DNA of 39,037 nt, taken from assembly GCA_030700255.1 (NCBI GenBank), contig JAUYJN010000030.1:1-39037 (forward strand), in the 5' to 3' direction. The DNA is from Candidatus Peregrinibacteria bacterium. Lineage in GTDB: Bacteria; Patescibacteriota; Gracilibacteria; UBA1369; JABINC01. The translations under genes were made by a program, and so were the position numbers. Shown piece after piece: positions 1 through 9,019 of this stretch (positions within the stretch are counted from its first letter, which is position 1; each line of letters opens with the position of its first letter). The notes under the pieces were generated by a model. That model saw only the letters and a list, made by a program, of their open reading frames with translations, did not search any database and had not been told where the DNA came from.

Positions 1-264
1 ATTTGGGGTAAAGTGTACGATGATCGTGGTATGGGGAATACTCCAAGTAGAGACGCTTTATGTGGCTATCCACAAGCATCTCGCGAATGCCAAAGTATTG
101 GCGAAGGTTGTGATGATGGAGTCGGTGCCTACGCCTTCTGCTCGGAGAAAGAAAACTTTCTTGGAATCGGTGAGCCGAAAAGAGTCGTAATCTGCATTTC
201 GCAGCAAACCGATGATCCGAAAATGGCAGAAGAAATTTTCAAAACATTCAAGTGGATTGACTAA
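1..264 (+). CDS. C-terminal fragment of a secreted or PsbP-like protein (5' end outside window)
   Basis: The frame is open from base 1, so the gene begins upstream of the window; the GTG at 13 is only the first internal start-like codon. About 87 residues remain. They contain five cysteines, which would suit an extracytoplasmic disulfide-bonded protein. The last residues (AEEIFKTFKWID) resemble the C-terminal helix of the PsbP-like proteins at 27.3-27.8 kb and 38.0-38.6 kb (NIFRTIKIVK, KILSTLKFTK). Assignment to that family rests only on this short tail and is an inference. No terminator is obvious directly after it. Confidence 0.5.
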   Translation: MWGKVYDDRGMGNTPSRDALCGYPQASRECQSIGEGCDDGVGAYAFCSEKENFLGIGEPKRVVICISQQTDDPKMAEEIFKTFKWID

Positions 265-301
265 AAATAGTATAAGAATCGGATAAGTCATCCCTTCCAA
301 C

Positions 302-319
302 GTTAATATCGATATTAAC
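302..319. promoter_or_regulatory. Perfect 18-bp palindrome, operator-like
   Basis: GTTAATATCGATATTAAC reads identically on both strands. It sits 38 bases after the stop of the first gene and about 40 bases before a short ATG frame at 357. Perfect palindromes of this size are typical dimeric-regulator sites, but the regulator is unknown and chance occurrence in AT-rich DNA cannot be excluded. Confidence 0.35.
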
Positions 320-368
320 TCAAATCCGTCCAATTCAAACGCTATGATAGATAATCATGGATATCCTC

Positions 369-392
369 AAAAGTGTTCACGTGAACACTCTT
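369..392. repeat. 24-base hairpin, copy 1
   Basis: AAAAGTGT, then the palindrome TCACGTGA, then ACACTCTT; the core 372-389 is perfectly self-complementary. It is followed by TTAGCCCCGTTCAAGG. The hairpin at 654-677 has the same outer arms and a similar downstream motif but a different inner stem. Confidence 0.5.
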
Positions 393-653
393 AGCCCCGT
401 TCAAGGGCTCAAACAAGCCATTTCTATTTTTAATCACATCATTCGTCAATCGGATAGGGGAATAAATGACGCTGAAAAGAATTTAGAAATGTCCTATGTT
501 TCACCAAGTAGAAATGTCCTATTCTCATATTTTTAAGTGGTTAATGATTTGAATTCATGCACTTTTTGTTGCTGAAATAAGTGCGCTGAACTAGGCATCG
601 GTACCTTTAAGCCTTTCCGTCTACCGTCTTTTCCCACCCGTTTCCTAGCTTTC

Positions 654-677
654 AAAAGTGTGCGGTCGCACACTTTT
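654..677. repeat. 24-base hairpin, copy 2
   Basis: AAAAGTGTGCG and CGCACACTTTT form an 11-bp stem around GT. The outer arms match copy 1 (369-392) while the inner bases differ and still pair. The flank TTAGGCTCGTTTAATGG parallels the flank of copy 1. Confidence 0.5.
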
Positions 678-1047
678 AGGCTCGTTTAATGGCGGAGGGA
701 AGCCTTTTTTTAAACATAGATTTGAGCGTTAAAATGCAAACTGCATTCAATAGCTGATGCGAGCCAAAACTAAATAGAAATAGGAATTATTTTTTACCTA
801 TATCCCACAATTTAATATGAAAAATCCTATTATTCGTTGTTTTGAGCGAATAAAATGACATTTAAGGGTCGTTTTAAGGTTGACTACGCGGGTAAAAAAG
901 TGTGTTACAGGCGACTGATAAATGTCGGTAAAATGGCTTGACTAAGCGGTTGACTCGTCATAATGCGCAGGTAGAAGCCAAAAAAAACGAATTGACAGTA
1001 ATTATATTTATTTTTTTGGCTTAGAAAGGACTATAAATAAAAAACAT

Positions 1048-1077
1048 TTGAAATGTATAGGCATTGTTGCCTATAAT
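1048..1077 (+). promoter_or_regulatory. Sigma-70-type promoter of the HU gene
   Basis: A -35 TTGAAA (1048-1053) and a perfect -10 TATAAT (1072-1077) are separated by 18 bases. Transcription would start near 1084 and leave a leader of about 30 bases with an AAAAGG ribosome-binding site just before the ATG at 1116. Confidence 0.7.
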
Positions 1078-1115
1078 TCCGTGCGGTTTTTTATTATTTC
1101 CTAATCCAAAAGGTT

Positions 1116-1391
1116 ATGACTAAAATGGATCTAGTTAATGCTATGGCTGATGCAGCAGGTATTACTAAAAAAGCGGCTGGAGAAGCTCTAGATGCTCTTC
1201 TATCTGCAGTTACTGCTTCTCTTAAAAAGGGAAACAACGTAACTATTACCGGTTTCGGTACTTTCCGTGTTTCTCACAGAGCAGCACGAACTGGAGTTAA
1301 TCCAAGGAACCCAAGCCAAAAGATCAAGATTCCTGCTATGAAAGTTCCTGCTTTCAAGGCTGGTAAATCTCTAAAAGATGCAGTTAGATAA
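1116..1391 (+). CDS. hup: HU-family DNA-binding protein
   Basis: The 91-residue product has the normal HU length and layout. An N-terminal helical dimerisation region opens with TKMDLVNAMADAAGITKKAA. The HU signature GFGTFRVSHRAARTGVNPRNP (about residues 46-66) follows, with the Asn-Pro at the tip of the DNA-binding arm, and the protein ends AGKSLKDAV. HU binds and bends DNA without sequence preference and compacts the nucleoid. It can assist site-specific recombination, which is of interest given the recombinase further along. The gene is a single unit with its own promoter and a strong terminator. IHF is an alternative family name, but a lone copy of this type is best called HU. Confidence 0.95.
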   Translation: MTKMDLVNAMADAAGITKKAAGEALDALLSAVTASLKKGNNVTITGFGTFRVSHRAARTGVNPRNPSQKIKIPAMKVPAFKAGKSLKDAVR

Positions 1392-1433
1392 CTCTAACCT
1401 TCTTTTTTAGAAGAGTCTTTTATAAGAATAAGG

Positions 1434-1466
1434 CCCCGTAGTACATTAAATACTGCGGGGTTTTTT
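1434..1466 (+). terminator. Rho-independent terminator after HU
   Basis: CCCCGTAGTA (1434-1443) pairs with TACTGCGGGG (1451-1460) around a 7-base loop and is followed directly by six T residues. It lies 43 bases after the HU stop codon. Confidence 0.9.
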
Positions 1467-1527
1467 CGTTATTTTTTTTAAAACCTCAGTTGCATTTTTG
1501 AGCCAATTCTATATCCTTGATTTCGCT

Positions 1528-2571
1528 ATGAAAGATAAACTCGAAAAAATAAAAAAGGAGGCCCTCGAAACATTACCAAAGCTGAATACGCTCGATAGTA
1601 TTCAGGAGTATGATGTAAAGATCTTTGGTCGAAAGGGTGATATGACAGAAGTTCTTTCGGGTATGAAAAATTTATCCGCAGAAGAAAAGCCGGTTATAGG
1701 AAAGTATGCAAACGAAATAAAAATAGAACTTGAAACGGCCTTCGCGCTCCGCCGCAGCGTAGTTGAAAAAGAAGAATTAGAAAAGTCACTTGCAGAGGAT
1801 TGGATAGACTTAAGCGCGCCAGGCCGCGCCCCTGTATCCGGAACTATCCACCCCCTAATGCAAACACAATCCGAAGTGGAAACAATATTTAATTCTATGG
1901 GGTTTATGGTCGCGGACGGATTTGAGGTTGAATCGGAACACTACAATTTTGATGCGCTCAATATCCCAAGTCATCATCCGGCACGTGATATGCAAGATAC
2001 ATTTTTCCTAGACAAAAAAGCTGATCCGGAATTCGGCAAACTCGTACTTAGAACTCACACATCGCCGGGACAAATACGAAACATGCAAAAATATGGAGCT
2101 CCACTCAGACTAATCATACCTGGGCGAGTTTTCCGTAATGAAGCTCTGGACGCAACACATGAACATTCATTTGATCAGGTGGAGGGGTTGCTCGTTGATG
2201 AGAATATTTCAATCGCTTCTCTCAAAGGAGTTATGAAAGAATTTTTAACAAAACTTTTCAAAAAAGAAGTTAATGTAAGGTTTCGACCGGGATATTTCCC
2301 ATTTGTAGAGCCGGGATTTGAACTCGACTTCTCATGCCTACTTTGTGATGGCAAGGGTTGTAGAACCTGCAAAGACACAGGCTGGGTAGAATTCATGGGA
2401 TCCGGAATGGTTCACCCAAAAGTCCTCGAAGCAGGAGGGATTGATTCAAAAAAATACCAAGGATGGGCGTTTGGCTTTGGCCTCGACCGACTCCTAATGA
2501 TGCGCTACAAAATAGAAGACATCCGCAACCTCCGCAGCGGAGACCTCAGATTCGTAACACAATTTAGATAA
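1528..2571 (+). CDS. pheS: Phenylalanine--tRNA ligase alpha subunit
   Basis: This is the catalytic subunit of the alpha2-beta2 enzyme that charges tRNA-Phe. The frame is open from a TTG at 1498, but the ATG at 1528 gives 347 residues and the usual coiled-coil N-terminus (KDKLEKIKKEALETL), so I choose it. Class II synthetase motif 2 is seen around GRVFRNEALDATHEHSFDQVEG. Motif 3 is the GFGLDRLLM segment near the C-terminus. Between them a Cys cluster (CLLCDGKGCRTC) forms the small knuckle found in many bacterial PheS proteins. The stop codon abuts the ATG of pheT, which implies translational coupling and equal subunit output. Confidence 0.96.
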   Translation: MKDKLEKIKKEALETLPKLNTLDSIQEYDVKIFGRKGDMTEVLSGMKNLSAEEKPVIGKYANEIKIELETAFALRRSVVEKEELEKSLAEDWIDLSAPGRAPVSGTIHPLMQTQSEVETIFNSMGFMVADGFEVESEHYNFDALNIPSHHPARDMQDTFFLDKKADPEFGKLVLRTHTSPGQIRNMQKYGAPLRLIIPGRVFRNEALDATHEHSFDQVEGLLVDENISIASLKGVMKEFLTKLFKKEVNVRFRPGYFPFVEPGFELDFSCLLCDGKGCRTCKDTGWVEFMGSGMVHPKVLEAGGIDSKKYQGWAFGFGLDRLLMMRYKIEDIRNLRSGDLRFVTQFR

Positions 2572-5001
2572 ATGAAACTCTCACTCAACTGGATAAAAAA
2601 ATTCGTAGACCTACCTGAATCTGATGCAAAAGAGCTGGGAAACTTACTCACGCTCAGAACGGCAGAGGTTGAAAGTGTTGAAAATGAAGCAGAGTTATTT
2701 GAAAATATGTACATTGCTGAAGTAACTAAAATTGAAAAGCATCCTGATGCTGACAAGTTATCGGTATGTGAATTAAGCGTTGGGAAGGAAAAAAGAACCC
2801 TCGTATGCGGTGGCCAAAATTTGAAAGAGGGAATGTTAATTGCTTATGCTGACAAAGGGTCAAAAGTAAAATGGCATGGTGAGGGTGAATTGGTAAAAAT
2901 TGAATATGCGAAAGTACGAGGGATTTTGAGCGAAGGTATGATTTGTGCAGGTGAGGAGATAGGTCTCGAATGCGATAATCCTGAGGGTCAAAAATTCGTT
3001 CGAATAAAAGACTTAAGCGATACGAAAGCAAAACCCGGGACTCCTCTTGCAAAAGCACTAAATAAAGATGACATCATTTTTGAAATAGACAATAAGTCCC
3101 TAACTCACCGACCGGATCTTTGGGGGCACTATGGTTTTGCGCGGGAGTTTGCGGCGATTATGAAAAAACCACTCAAGGCGCTAGATGAAAAATTTGATTT
3201 CCCGAAAGATAAAAGTCCTCTAAAAATTAATTCAAAAGATAAAAAGGCTTGTCCGTATTTCGGAGGCGCTATAATAACTAATGTAAAAATAGAAGAGTCT
3301 CCACAGTGGATAAAATCACTTCTACAAGCTGCAGGTGTTCGCCCTGTAAATAATATAGTAGACATTACAAACTATGTAATGCTCGAGCTTGGGCAGCCTA
3401 TGCATGCCTACGATAGAAGTTTTGTCGCAGAGGATTTCTTGGAAGCTCGATTTGCAAAAAAAGGTGAAAAACTAGAAACGCTAGATCATAAAGAAAGAGA
3501 ATTATTAGATACTGATTTGGTAATTGCAAACTCCAAAAAGGTACTCGGCCTTGCCGGAGTTATGGGAGGGGTGAATTCTGAAATAAAAGACGAAACAACT
3601 GAAATAATTTTAGAAGCGGCGAATTTTGATGCCGTTACCGTTAGACGAACAAGTACATACCACGGGCTTCGCACTGACGCCGTTCAAAGGTTCGAAAAGA
3701 GTCTTGATCCGCTGTTTGCCAAGCAAGCCCTGATACGAGCTTGTCAGCTAATAAATGAGCTGTGCCCAAATGCAAAATTCGAAGGTGGGCTTATTGAATT
3801 TGATGAATACAAAGTCCCAAATATAGAAATTAAATTGGATCCGTCTATTGTAAAAAAAGTAATCGGGGCGGATATAGATGAAAAAGAAATGATTGATTCG
3901 CTCACACGACTAGGGTTCACCGTCAAAAAAGGCAAAGTACTTAATGTAAAAGTGCCCTCTTGGCGTGCGACCAAAGACGTGGATATAGCGGAAGATTTGA
4001 TCGAGGAGATAGCGCGTATGCACGGATATGAAAATATCGAGGCCAGTCTTCCACCCCTTCCTATCCTTCCGCCAAGAGATTTTCCCGAAAGGGCTCAGAA
4101 ACATATCGCTCGAAAGATACTTGCACTAGGGCTAAATTGCAGCGAGATCCTAAGTTATTCGTTTTACTCGGAAAAAGATGTAAATTTCTGCATGCTAGAT
4201 GAGGCGAGGCATCTTCGAGTAGATAATTATCTATCAGAAGATCAGACCCATATGAGGGTAACGCTCGTTCCAAATATGTTAAAAGCCGTATATTTAAATT
4301 TAAAATACCAAGATGCTGTAAGAATTTTTGAATTCGGACGAACATATATTGAGAATGGATACATGCCAATAGAAGAAAAATATCTATGTGCAATGTTTGC
4401 TGAAAAGGGGAAAAAGAAGAAGTCGGGACCTCTGGATGAATTGTTCTATGATGCCAAGGGGGCGCTTGAGACGTTTCTCAAAAAACTTGGGGCTGAAAAG
4501 TACCAATTAGTAAAAACGTCAAATCCACCGGCCTACTCTCATCCTAATAAATGTTTAGAAATAAAATATCGTGGCAAAAGCATAGGGCATGTATTTACAC
4601 TGCACCCAATCGTTGCAAAAAAATATCAAATCGAAACTCCACCGGCAATATTTGAAGTAAATTTCAGTCAAATTATCGCTTCCGGACTCGATGAAATATC
4701 ATACAAAGCTCTGTCAAAACTGCCAAGTCTAAGTTTTGATATTTCTGTAGTTCTAGATGAAAAGACGGAGACCTCTGAGGTTGAAAAAACAATAAGAAAT
4801 CAAGGTGGGAAGCTAATAAAACAAATTGAACTATTTGATATATATCAAGGAAGTAATTTACCAAATGGTAAAAAATCATTGGCATTTAAAATTTTGATGC
4901 ACTCAGATGAAAGAACTCTCACAGATACGGATATGGCGGATATACAAAAAAAGATATTCGACCAATTGATAAAACAGGGTGGTGAAATTCGTGGTCTATA
5001 A
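2572..5001 (+). CDS. pheT: Phenylalanine--tRNA ligase beta subunit
   Basis: The 809-residue product has the full bacterial PheT layout. It starts MKLSLNWIKKFVDLP. An EMAP/Trbp-type tRNA-binding domain lies at about residues 40-150. The B3/B4 editing region carries VNNIVDITNYVMLELGQPMHAYD and the B5 domain follows. The C-terminal ferredoxin-like anticodon-binding domain covers about residues 715-809 (SKLPSLSFDISVVLDE and on). B3/B4 clears mischarged Tyr-tRNA-Phe. The length is normal and nothing appears damaged. It is directly coupled to pheS with no intergenic gap. Confidence 0.96.
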   Translation: MKLSLNWIKKFVDLPESDAKELGNLLTLRTAEVESVENEAELFENMYIAEVTKIEKHPDADKLSVCELSVGKEKRTLVCGGQNLKEGMLIAYADKGSKVKWHGEGELVKIEYAKVRGILSEGMICAGEEIGLECDNPEGQKFVRIKDLSDTKAKPGTPLAKALNKDDIIFEIDNKSLTHRPDLWGHYGFAREFAAIMKKPLKALDEKFDFPKDKSPLKINSKDKKACPYFGGAIITNVKIEESPQWIKSLLQAAGVRPVNNIVDITNYVMLELGQPMHAYDRSFVAEDFLEARFAKKGEKLETLDHKERELLDTDLVIANSKKVLGLAGVMGGVNSEIKDETTEIILEAANFDAVTVRRTSTYHGLRTDAVQRFEKSLDPLFAKQALIRACQLINELCPNAKFEGGLIEFDEYKVPNIEIKLDPSIVKKVIGADIDEKEMIDSLTRLGFTVKKGKVLNVKVPSWRATKDVDIAEDLIEEIARMHGYENIEASLPPLPILPPRDFPERAQKHIARKILALGLNCSEILSYSFYSEKDVNFCMLDEARHLRVDNYLSEDQTHMRVTLVPNMLKAVYLNLKYQDAVRIFEFGRTYIENGYMPIEEKYLCAMFAEKGKKKKSGPLDELFYDAKGALETFLKKLGAEKYQLVKTSNPPAYSHPNKCLEIKYRGKSIGHVFTLHPIVAKKYQIETPPAIFEVNFSQIIASGLDEISYKALSKLPSLSFDISVVLDEKTETSEVEKTIRNQGGKLIKQIELFDIYQGSNLPNGKKSLAFKILMHSDERTLTDTDMADIQKKIFDQLIKQGGEIRGL

Positions 5002-5009
5002 AAAAAATT

Positions 5010-8000
5010 ATGAACAACAATTTCGAAACTAAAAAAATTGGTGCAACCAAAGGAGAGGCTAAAAAAAATAGTGATTCATTGCTGAAATCATTTCCAAAAA
5101 AGCTCAAATGGAAAAAAATATTTATTCCGGAAAGTTTAAATTGGAGAACATTTGGAAATAAAAACCGGAGAGATGTAAATATAAAAAAATGGATACTTTT
5201 AATATGTTTAGGTGGGCCACTATTTGGAATAGTTTTGTTTTTTCTTATGGTGGTATATTTTTCAATAGGACTTCCTGATGTAAAAAATTTGGATCAATAC
5301 AGAGAGTCTCAAAGTACATTTATATATGATAGAAATGGAGAGGAGCTATATGCAATTCATGGAGATGAAAACAGAGAATCTATAAAATTATTCGATCGGG
5401 AAAACCCTGCGTTCAAAAAAGGAAAATGTAGAAAAGAAGCTGATCTATGTACAACTTCAGATGGTTACAAATACATAGTCTTGGCAACTATTGCGATTGA
5501 AGATGACAGATTTTATGACCACAATGGATTCGATGCAGAAAGGCTCCTCAAGGCGATCGTTTCTCAATTTTTGCCAACTGTAAGGGCTCGCGGAGGCTCG
5601 ACTATCACTCAACAATATATAAAAAACACCCTACTCTCACCTGAGCGTACTATTTCAAGGAAGTTCCGCGAGCTTATTCTCGCTGTAAAATTAGAAAATG
5701 TTTTCAACAAAGAAGAAATTATGGAGCTATACCTAAATAGTATTCCATATGGATCCAATGCATACGGGATAGAGCTTGCTGCAAAAACATATTTCAATAA
5801 AGAGGCTAAAGATTTAACTTTAGCGGAAGCAACTATCCTTGCGTCTCTTCCAAATGCCCCTACGAGATATTCTCCATATGGGGACTATCGATATCCAAAA
5901 TTACTAAAAACTTTTTCGGAAAAAGAACTGAAGCGTGGAAACATAGAATCGGAATCAGACTTAAATAATGAATTCATTCGTGGGCTACTTGGTACAGTCG
6001 TATATTTAGATCAGAGTATCGCCATAGAGGCCGCGACAAAAGAAGGCGAGGCGGCGGAGGCGGTGAGTGAGGACACGGCCCCTGAAAACGAAGAGGTTGT
6101 GAGGAAATTACGCTCAACTCCACTTACTGCAAAACTTGGTCCAAATGTAATATATATAAAAGGTCGTACCGACCTGGTACTCCAACGTATGACAGATCTT
6201 GGATATATTACCGCTGAAAAATCGCAAAGTGCGCTTGAAGAATCTTGGAACAAAGAGTTCACTCGTGCTAGAGAAAACATACTTGCCCCACATTTTGTTT
6301 TGTACATAAAGCAAGTTCTTGAAAATCAATATGGCAAAGAAGTACTTGAACAAGGTGGGCTTAAAGTTTATACGACTCTGGATAATGAATTACAGAAACT
6401 CGCTGAAGAGGCGATTCAAGAAAGACATGAATTTAATATAACAAATTATGATGCCGGTAACGCGGCACTAATGGCATTCGATCGTTCAACCGGAGAGGTT
6501 CTTGCTATGGTTGGATCGGCAGATTATTTTGATGAAGATATTGATGGAAGTGTAAATATGGCTACCAGTTATATCCAGCCCGGGTCTTCATTTAAACCGT
6601 TTGTTTATGCGCTCGCATTCGCTCGCGGCCTACTCCAACCGGCTACAGTTCTATATGACGTCCCTACAAAATTTGGTGGAGAGCAGCATGTTGTTGATAA
6701 TTATGATGGATTATTTACCGGTCCAATTCCTGTTCGGCGCGCCCTCGCTCAATCTAGAAATGTAACTGCGGTAAAGACATATTTCTTGATTGGAGTACAA
6801 GAACCTATAGTGGAATTAGCGGAAAAAATGGGAATTGAATTTTTGGATGGAGCAACGGAACACGGATCCTCGCTAGCGCTCGGCTCCGCAGAAGTGAAAT
6901 TCTCAAGTCTAGTTGAGGGATTCATGACTATGGCAAATTACGGAGTTCACAAAGACCCGATAATGATTTTAAAAATAGAAAATAATGAAGGTGAAATTTT
7001 GGAAGAAATTGAAGTAGCCAAGGTTAGGGAATCTGATCCACCTGTAGAATTTGGAAATATAATAGGTGAAGAGATTGAACTTGATGGCCCTGATAATTTA
7101 ACAGAATTAACTCCTGAACCGATTCCGGAATTTGACCCGCCATCAAATCCAAGTAGCGTCTCAAATGAAGAATTTGCTCTAGATCCACAGGCGGCTTATT
7201 TAATTACAAATATCTTATCAGATACAACGAATAGGCTCGGCCCAAACCTAACCATCCCGGGATGGCCAAATGCGGCAAAAACCGGAACGAGCAATAAACG
7301 TTTTGACAATGGAACTCCTGACTTTAGGGGGGACGATAAAATTCTCCCTAGCAATACTTTGGCAATGGGCTACACAAATGAAATAGTAGCTGGAGTTTGG
7401 GCCGGAAATACAGACGGCTCTGTAATGAGATGGAATGCGAACGGATACGACACAGCGGCTCCTATGTGGAAAAAATTCATGGTAGGCGCTCACGAATATT
7501 TAGCAAAAGAAAAAGGCCTTACACCAACATCTTTTCAAACTCCATACGGTATAACAAAGGTAAGCGTAAGCAGCGCCTCAGGACTACTTGCCAATCCGGA
7601 ATCAACACCTGAAGAATCGATAGTTGAAGATTTATTTGCTTCATATGCGATCCCAACACAAGTTGAAGATAAATTTATGAAAGTAGCGATAGATTCAAAG
7701 ACAAAAAAACTTTGGACTGAACACTGCCCTATCCAAAACAAAGTAGAAAGAGATATGGAGCTGCACGAAACTTTATTTGGAGACTTCCCCGGTTGGCAAG
7801 CAGGGGTCGACACTTGGGCGGAAGAAAACGATATGCTAATTCCAAAAGAAGTTTGCGATGATGACTATCAACGAGAATTCGAAGTCGACCCAACTATTAC
7901 AATTTTAGCACCATTTGATTTTGGAGAAGTACCATTCAAACCATTTCAAGTTTACGTATATGCAACTTCACCAAATGGGATATCAAATGTAGAATTTTAC

Positions 8001-8231
8001 CTCGGAGACCAACTACAATTCCAAGACAAAGCCGCCCCTTACATAGGTAGTATTCGGCCTCCGGTAACGGCTGCCAACGGTTCTAAGCGCAACATCACAG
8101 TGCGAGCTTTCGACAGTTATGGTTTTTCAAAAGACGCCACTATCGAAGTAAGATTCGACGATCGCCTAGGGAAAATAGAAAAGCCGGAAGGCTTCGACCA
8201 GCTCTATACTACGACACCAGCTACTGAATAA
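5010..8231 (+). CDS. Class A penicillin-binding protein (bifunctional peptidoglycan synthase)
   Basis: At 1073 residues this is a long class A PBP that polymerises and cross-links peptidoglycan. A basic cytoplasmic tail precedes one transmembrane helix (about residues 58-82). The glycosyltransferase domain shows EDDRFYDHNG (about 164-173, catalytic Glu) and RGGSTITQQ. The transpeptidase domain has SxxK as GSSFKPF (about 525), SxN as SRN (about 582) and KTGTS (about 757). A Glu/Ala-rich insert (about 335-370) links the two catalytic domains. A C-terminal Ig-like beta domain (about 965-1060) follows the transpeptidase. The gene starts 8 bases after pheT and may be read with it. PBP1a/PonA-type is the best family label. 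Confidence 0.93.
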   Translation: MNNNFETKKIGATKGEAKKNSDSLLKSFPKKLKWKKIFIPESLNWRTFGNKNRRDVNIKKWILLICLGGPLFGIVLFFLMVVYFSIGLPDVKNLDQYRESQSTFIYDRNGEELYAIHGDENRESIKLFDRENPAFKKGKCRKEADLCTTSDGYKYIVLATIAIEDDRFYDHNGFDAERLLKAIVSQFLPTVRARGGSTITQQYIKNTLLSPERTISRKFRELILAVKLENVFNKEEIMELYLNSIPYGSNAYGIELAAKTYFNKEAKDLTLAEATILASLPNAPTRYSPYGDYRYPKLLKTFSEKELKRGNIESESDLNNEFIRGLLGTVVYLDQSIAIEAATKEGEAAEAVSEDTAPENEEVVRKLRSTPLTAKLGPNVIYIKGRTDLVLQRMTDLGYITAEKSQSALEESWNKEFTRARENILAPHFVLYIKQVLENQYGKEVLEQGGLKVYTTLDNELQKLAEEAIQERHEFNITNYDAGNAALMAFDRSTGEVLAMVGSADYFDEDIDGSVNMATSYIQPGSSFKPFVYALAFARGLLQPATVLYDVPTKFGGEQHVVDNYDGLFTGPIPVRRALAQSRNVTAVKTYFLIGVQEPIVELAEKMGIEFLDGATEHGSSLALGSAEVKFSSLVEGFMTMANYGVHKDPIMILKIENNEGEILEEIEVAKVRESDPPVEFGNIIGEEIELDGPDNLTELTPEPIPEFDPPSNPSSVSNEEFALDPQAAYLITNILSDTTNRLGPNLTIPGWPNAAKTGTSNKRFDNGTPDFRGDDKILPSNTLAMGYTNEIVAGVWAGNTDGSVMRWNANGYDTAAPMWKKFMVGAHEYLAKEKGLTPTSFQTPYGITKVSVSSASGLLANPESTPEESIVEDLFASYAIPTQVEDKFMKVAIDSKTKKLWTEHCPIQNKVERDMELHETLFGDFPGWQAGVDTWAEENDMLIPKEVCDDDYQREFEVDPTITILAPFDFGEVPFKPFQVYVYATSPNGISNVEFYLGDQLQFQDKAAPYIGSIRPPVTAANGSKRNITVRAFDSYGFSKDATIEVRFDDRLGKIEKPEGFDQLYTTTPATE

Positions 8232-8304
8232 ACAATGAAGACCTGTCAATGCCCTTCCAAAAATATTTCAAACTTGTAATCCGATAAAATAAGGGGTAAG
8301 ATTA

Positions 8305-8323
8305 GGGTGTAACAATTTCACCC
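8305..8323. promoter_or_regulatory. Short inverted repeat upstream of the antitoxin gene
   Basis: GGGTG (8305-8309) and CACCC (8319-8323) flank a 9-base loop just before the antitoxin ATG at 8331. TAAAAT at 8285-8290 could be a -10 element. Antitoxins of the ribbon-helix-helix type usually repress their own operon at such sites; the assignment here is by position only. Confidence 0.35.
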
Positions 8324-8330
8324 CATAAAT

Positions 8331-8573
8331 ATGGAAAAAAAATCTAAAAGCAAAAAGGTTAACTTTATGATCAGATACGAAATACTTACCGAGCTGGAAG
8401 GGTTCGTAGATAGCGGCAAAAGAAGTGATTTTGTAAATGCAGCTTTAGAAAAAGCTATATCACTATTAAAACGAGAAATTGCTTTCAAAGAAATGGATAA
8501 ATTAAAAAAAGAATTGAATTTGAAGATGACAACTGAAGAGATAATTAAATTAAAAAATTATGGGCGGAAGTAA
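8331..8573 (+). CDS. Putative ribbon-helix-helix antitoxin
   Basis: The 80-residue, lysine-rich protein precedes and overlaps a PIN-domain toxin. The N-terminal KKVNFMIRYEILTELEGFV is compatible with a short beta strand and helix, and GKRSDFVNAALEKAI resembles the helix-turn-helix half of MetJ/Arc-type DNA-binding domains. The C-terminal half is a charged helix likely to bind the toxin. I recognise no exact family, so the call rests mainly on gene order and size. The overlap with the next gene is 14 bases, consistent with coupled translation. Confidence 0.7.
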   Translation: MEKKSKSKKVNFMIRYEILTELEGFVDSGKRSDFVNAALEKAISLLKREIAFKEMDKLKKELNLKMTTEEIIKLKNYGRK

Positions 8574-8991
8574 TAAGAAATGTATAATTGATTCTTCAGT
8601 AGCAATAAAATGGCTTCTAAACGAAGAAGATTCTGAGATCGCCATGCATTTGCGAAATTTATATAAACACGACTTGATAGATATCATCGTTCCGAGTCAT
8701 TTTTACTGGGAAATATGCAACGTTATGGCCAGAAAGGCAAGCGCCGGAGCCTTACGCTTTTTTTCTGAGTTAAGAATGTCAGATATTTTAGAAGTTCGCC
8801 TAACCAATAGAAATGCTTTAATGGCATGTAAGCTCATGGAAAAATATCCAAAAATTTCATTTTATGATGCAAGCTACCATGCTCTTGCAATTTTAGAAAA
8901 AGGCATATTTGTCACAGCCGATCAAAAATATTATGAAACAATGCGAGAGGAAGGAAGCATAATTTTATTGAAAAATTATAGCTTCAACTAA
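8560..8991 (+). CDS. PIN-domain ribonuclease toxin, VapC type
   Basis: The 143-residue protein has the four acidic residues of a PIN active site: Asp11 (IIDSS), Glu51 (WEICNV), Asp103 (YDASYHA) and Asp121 (TADQ). VapC toxins cut tRNA or rRNA and stop translation when the antitoxin is lost. The length fits the family and no active-site residue is missing, so the toxin is probably functional. The target RNA cannot be read from sequence. It ends 28 bases before the convergent glutamine synthetase gene. Confidence 0.88.
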   Translation: MGGSNKKCIIDSSVAIKWLLNEEDSEIAMHLRNLYKHDLIDIIVPSHFYWEICNVMARKASAGALRFFSELRMSDILEVRLTNRNALMACKLMEKYPKISFYDASYHALAILEKGIFVTADQKYYETMREEGSIILLKNYSFN

Positions 8992-9019
8992 TTCACTAGC
9001 TATTTAAACCTACGAAGGC

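Larger units (their letters stand above)
265..1115. other. 851-base intergenic region rich in palindromes, no convincing gene
   Basis: No ORF of normal length lies here. It holds a perfect 18-base palindrome (302-319), two 24-base hairpins of matching layout (369-392 and 654-677), a 14-base direct repeat TAGAAATGTCCTAT (484-497 and 509-522), a hairpin TTATTCG/CGAATAA (830-853), and the HU promoter at its end. A 59-codon frame (357-535) begins ATG and spans the first hairpin and both direct repeats. A 28-residue frame starts near 854. Neither resembles a family I know. The direct repeat resembles sequences seen near insertion-sequence ends, so this may be a decayed mobile element; that is a guess. 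No tRNA or rRNA was seen. Confidence 0.5.

Noticed and set aside
357-535. A 59-residue gene in the first intergenic region
   Set aside because: The frame contains a perfect hairpin and a direct repeat, and its product resembles nothing known. It is mentioned only in the description of the region.
265-1115. A tRNA or other structural RNA gene
   Set aside because: No T-loop (GTTCRA) or acceptor-stem pairing was found despite many short hairpins.
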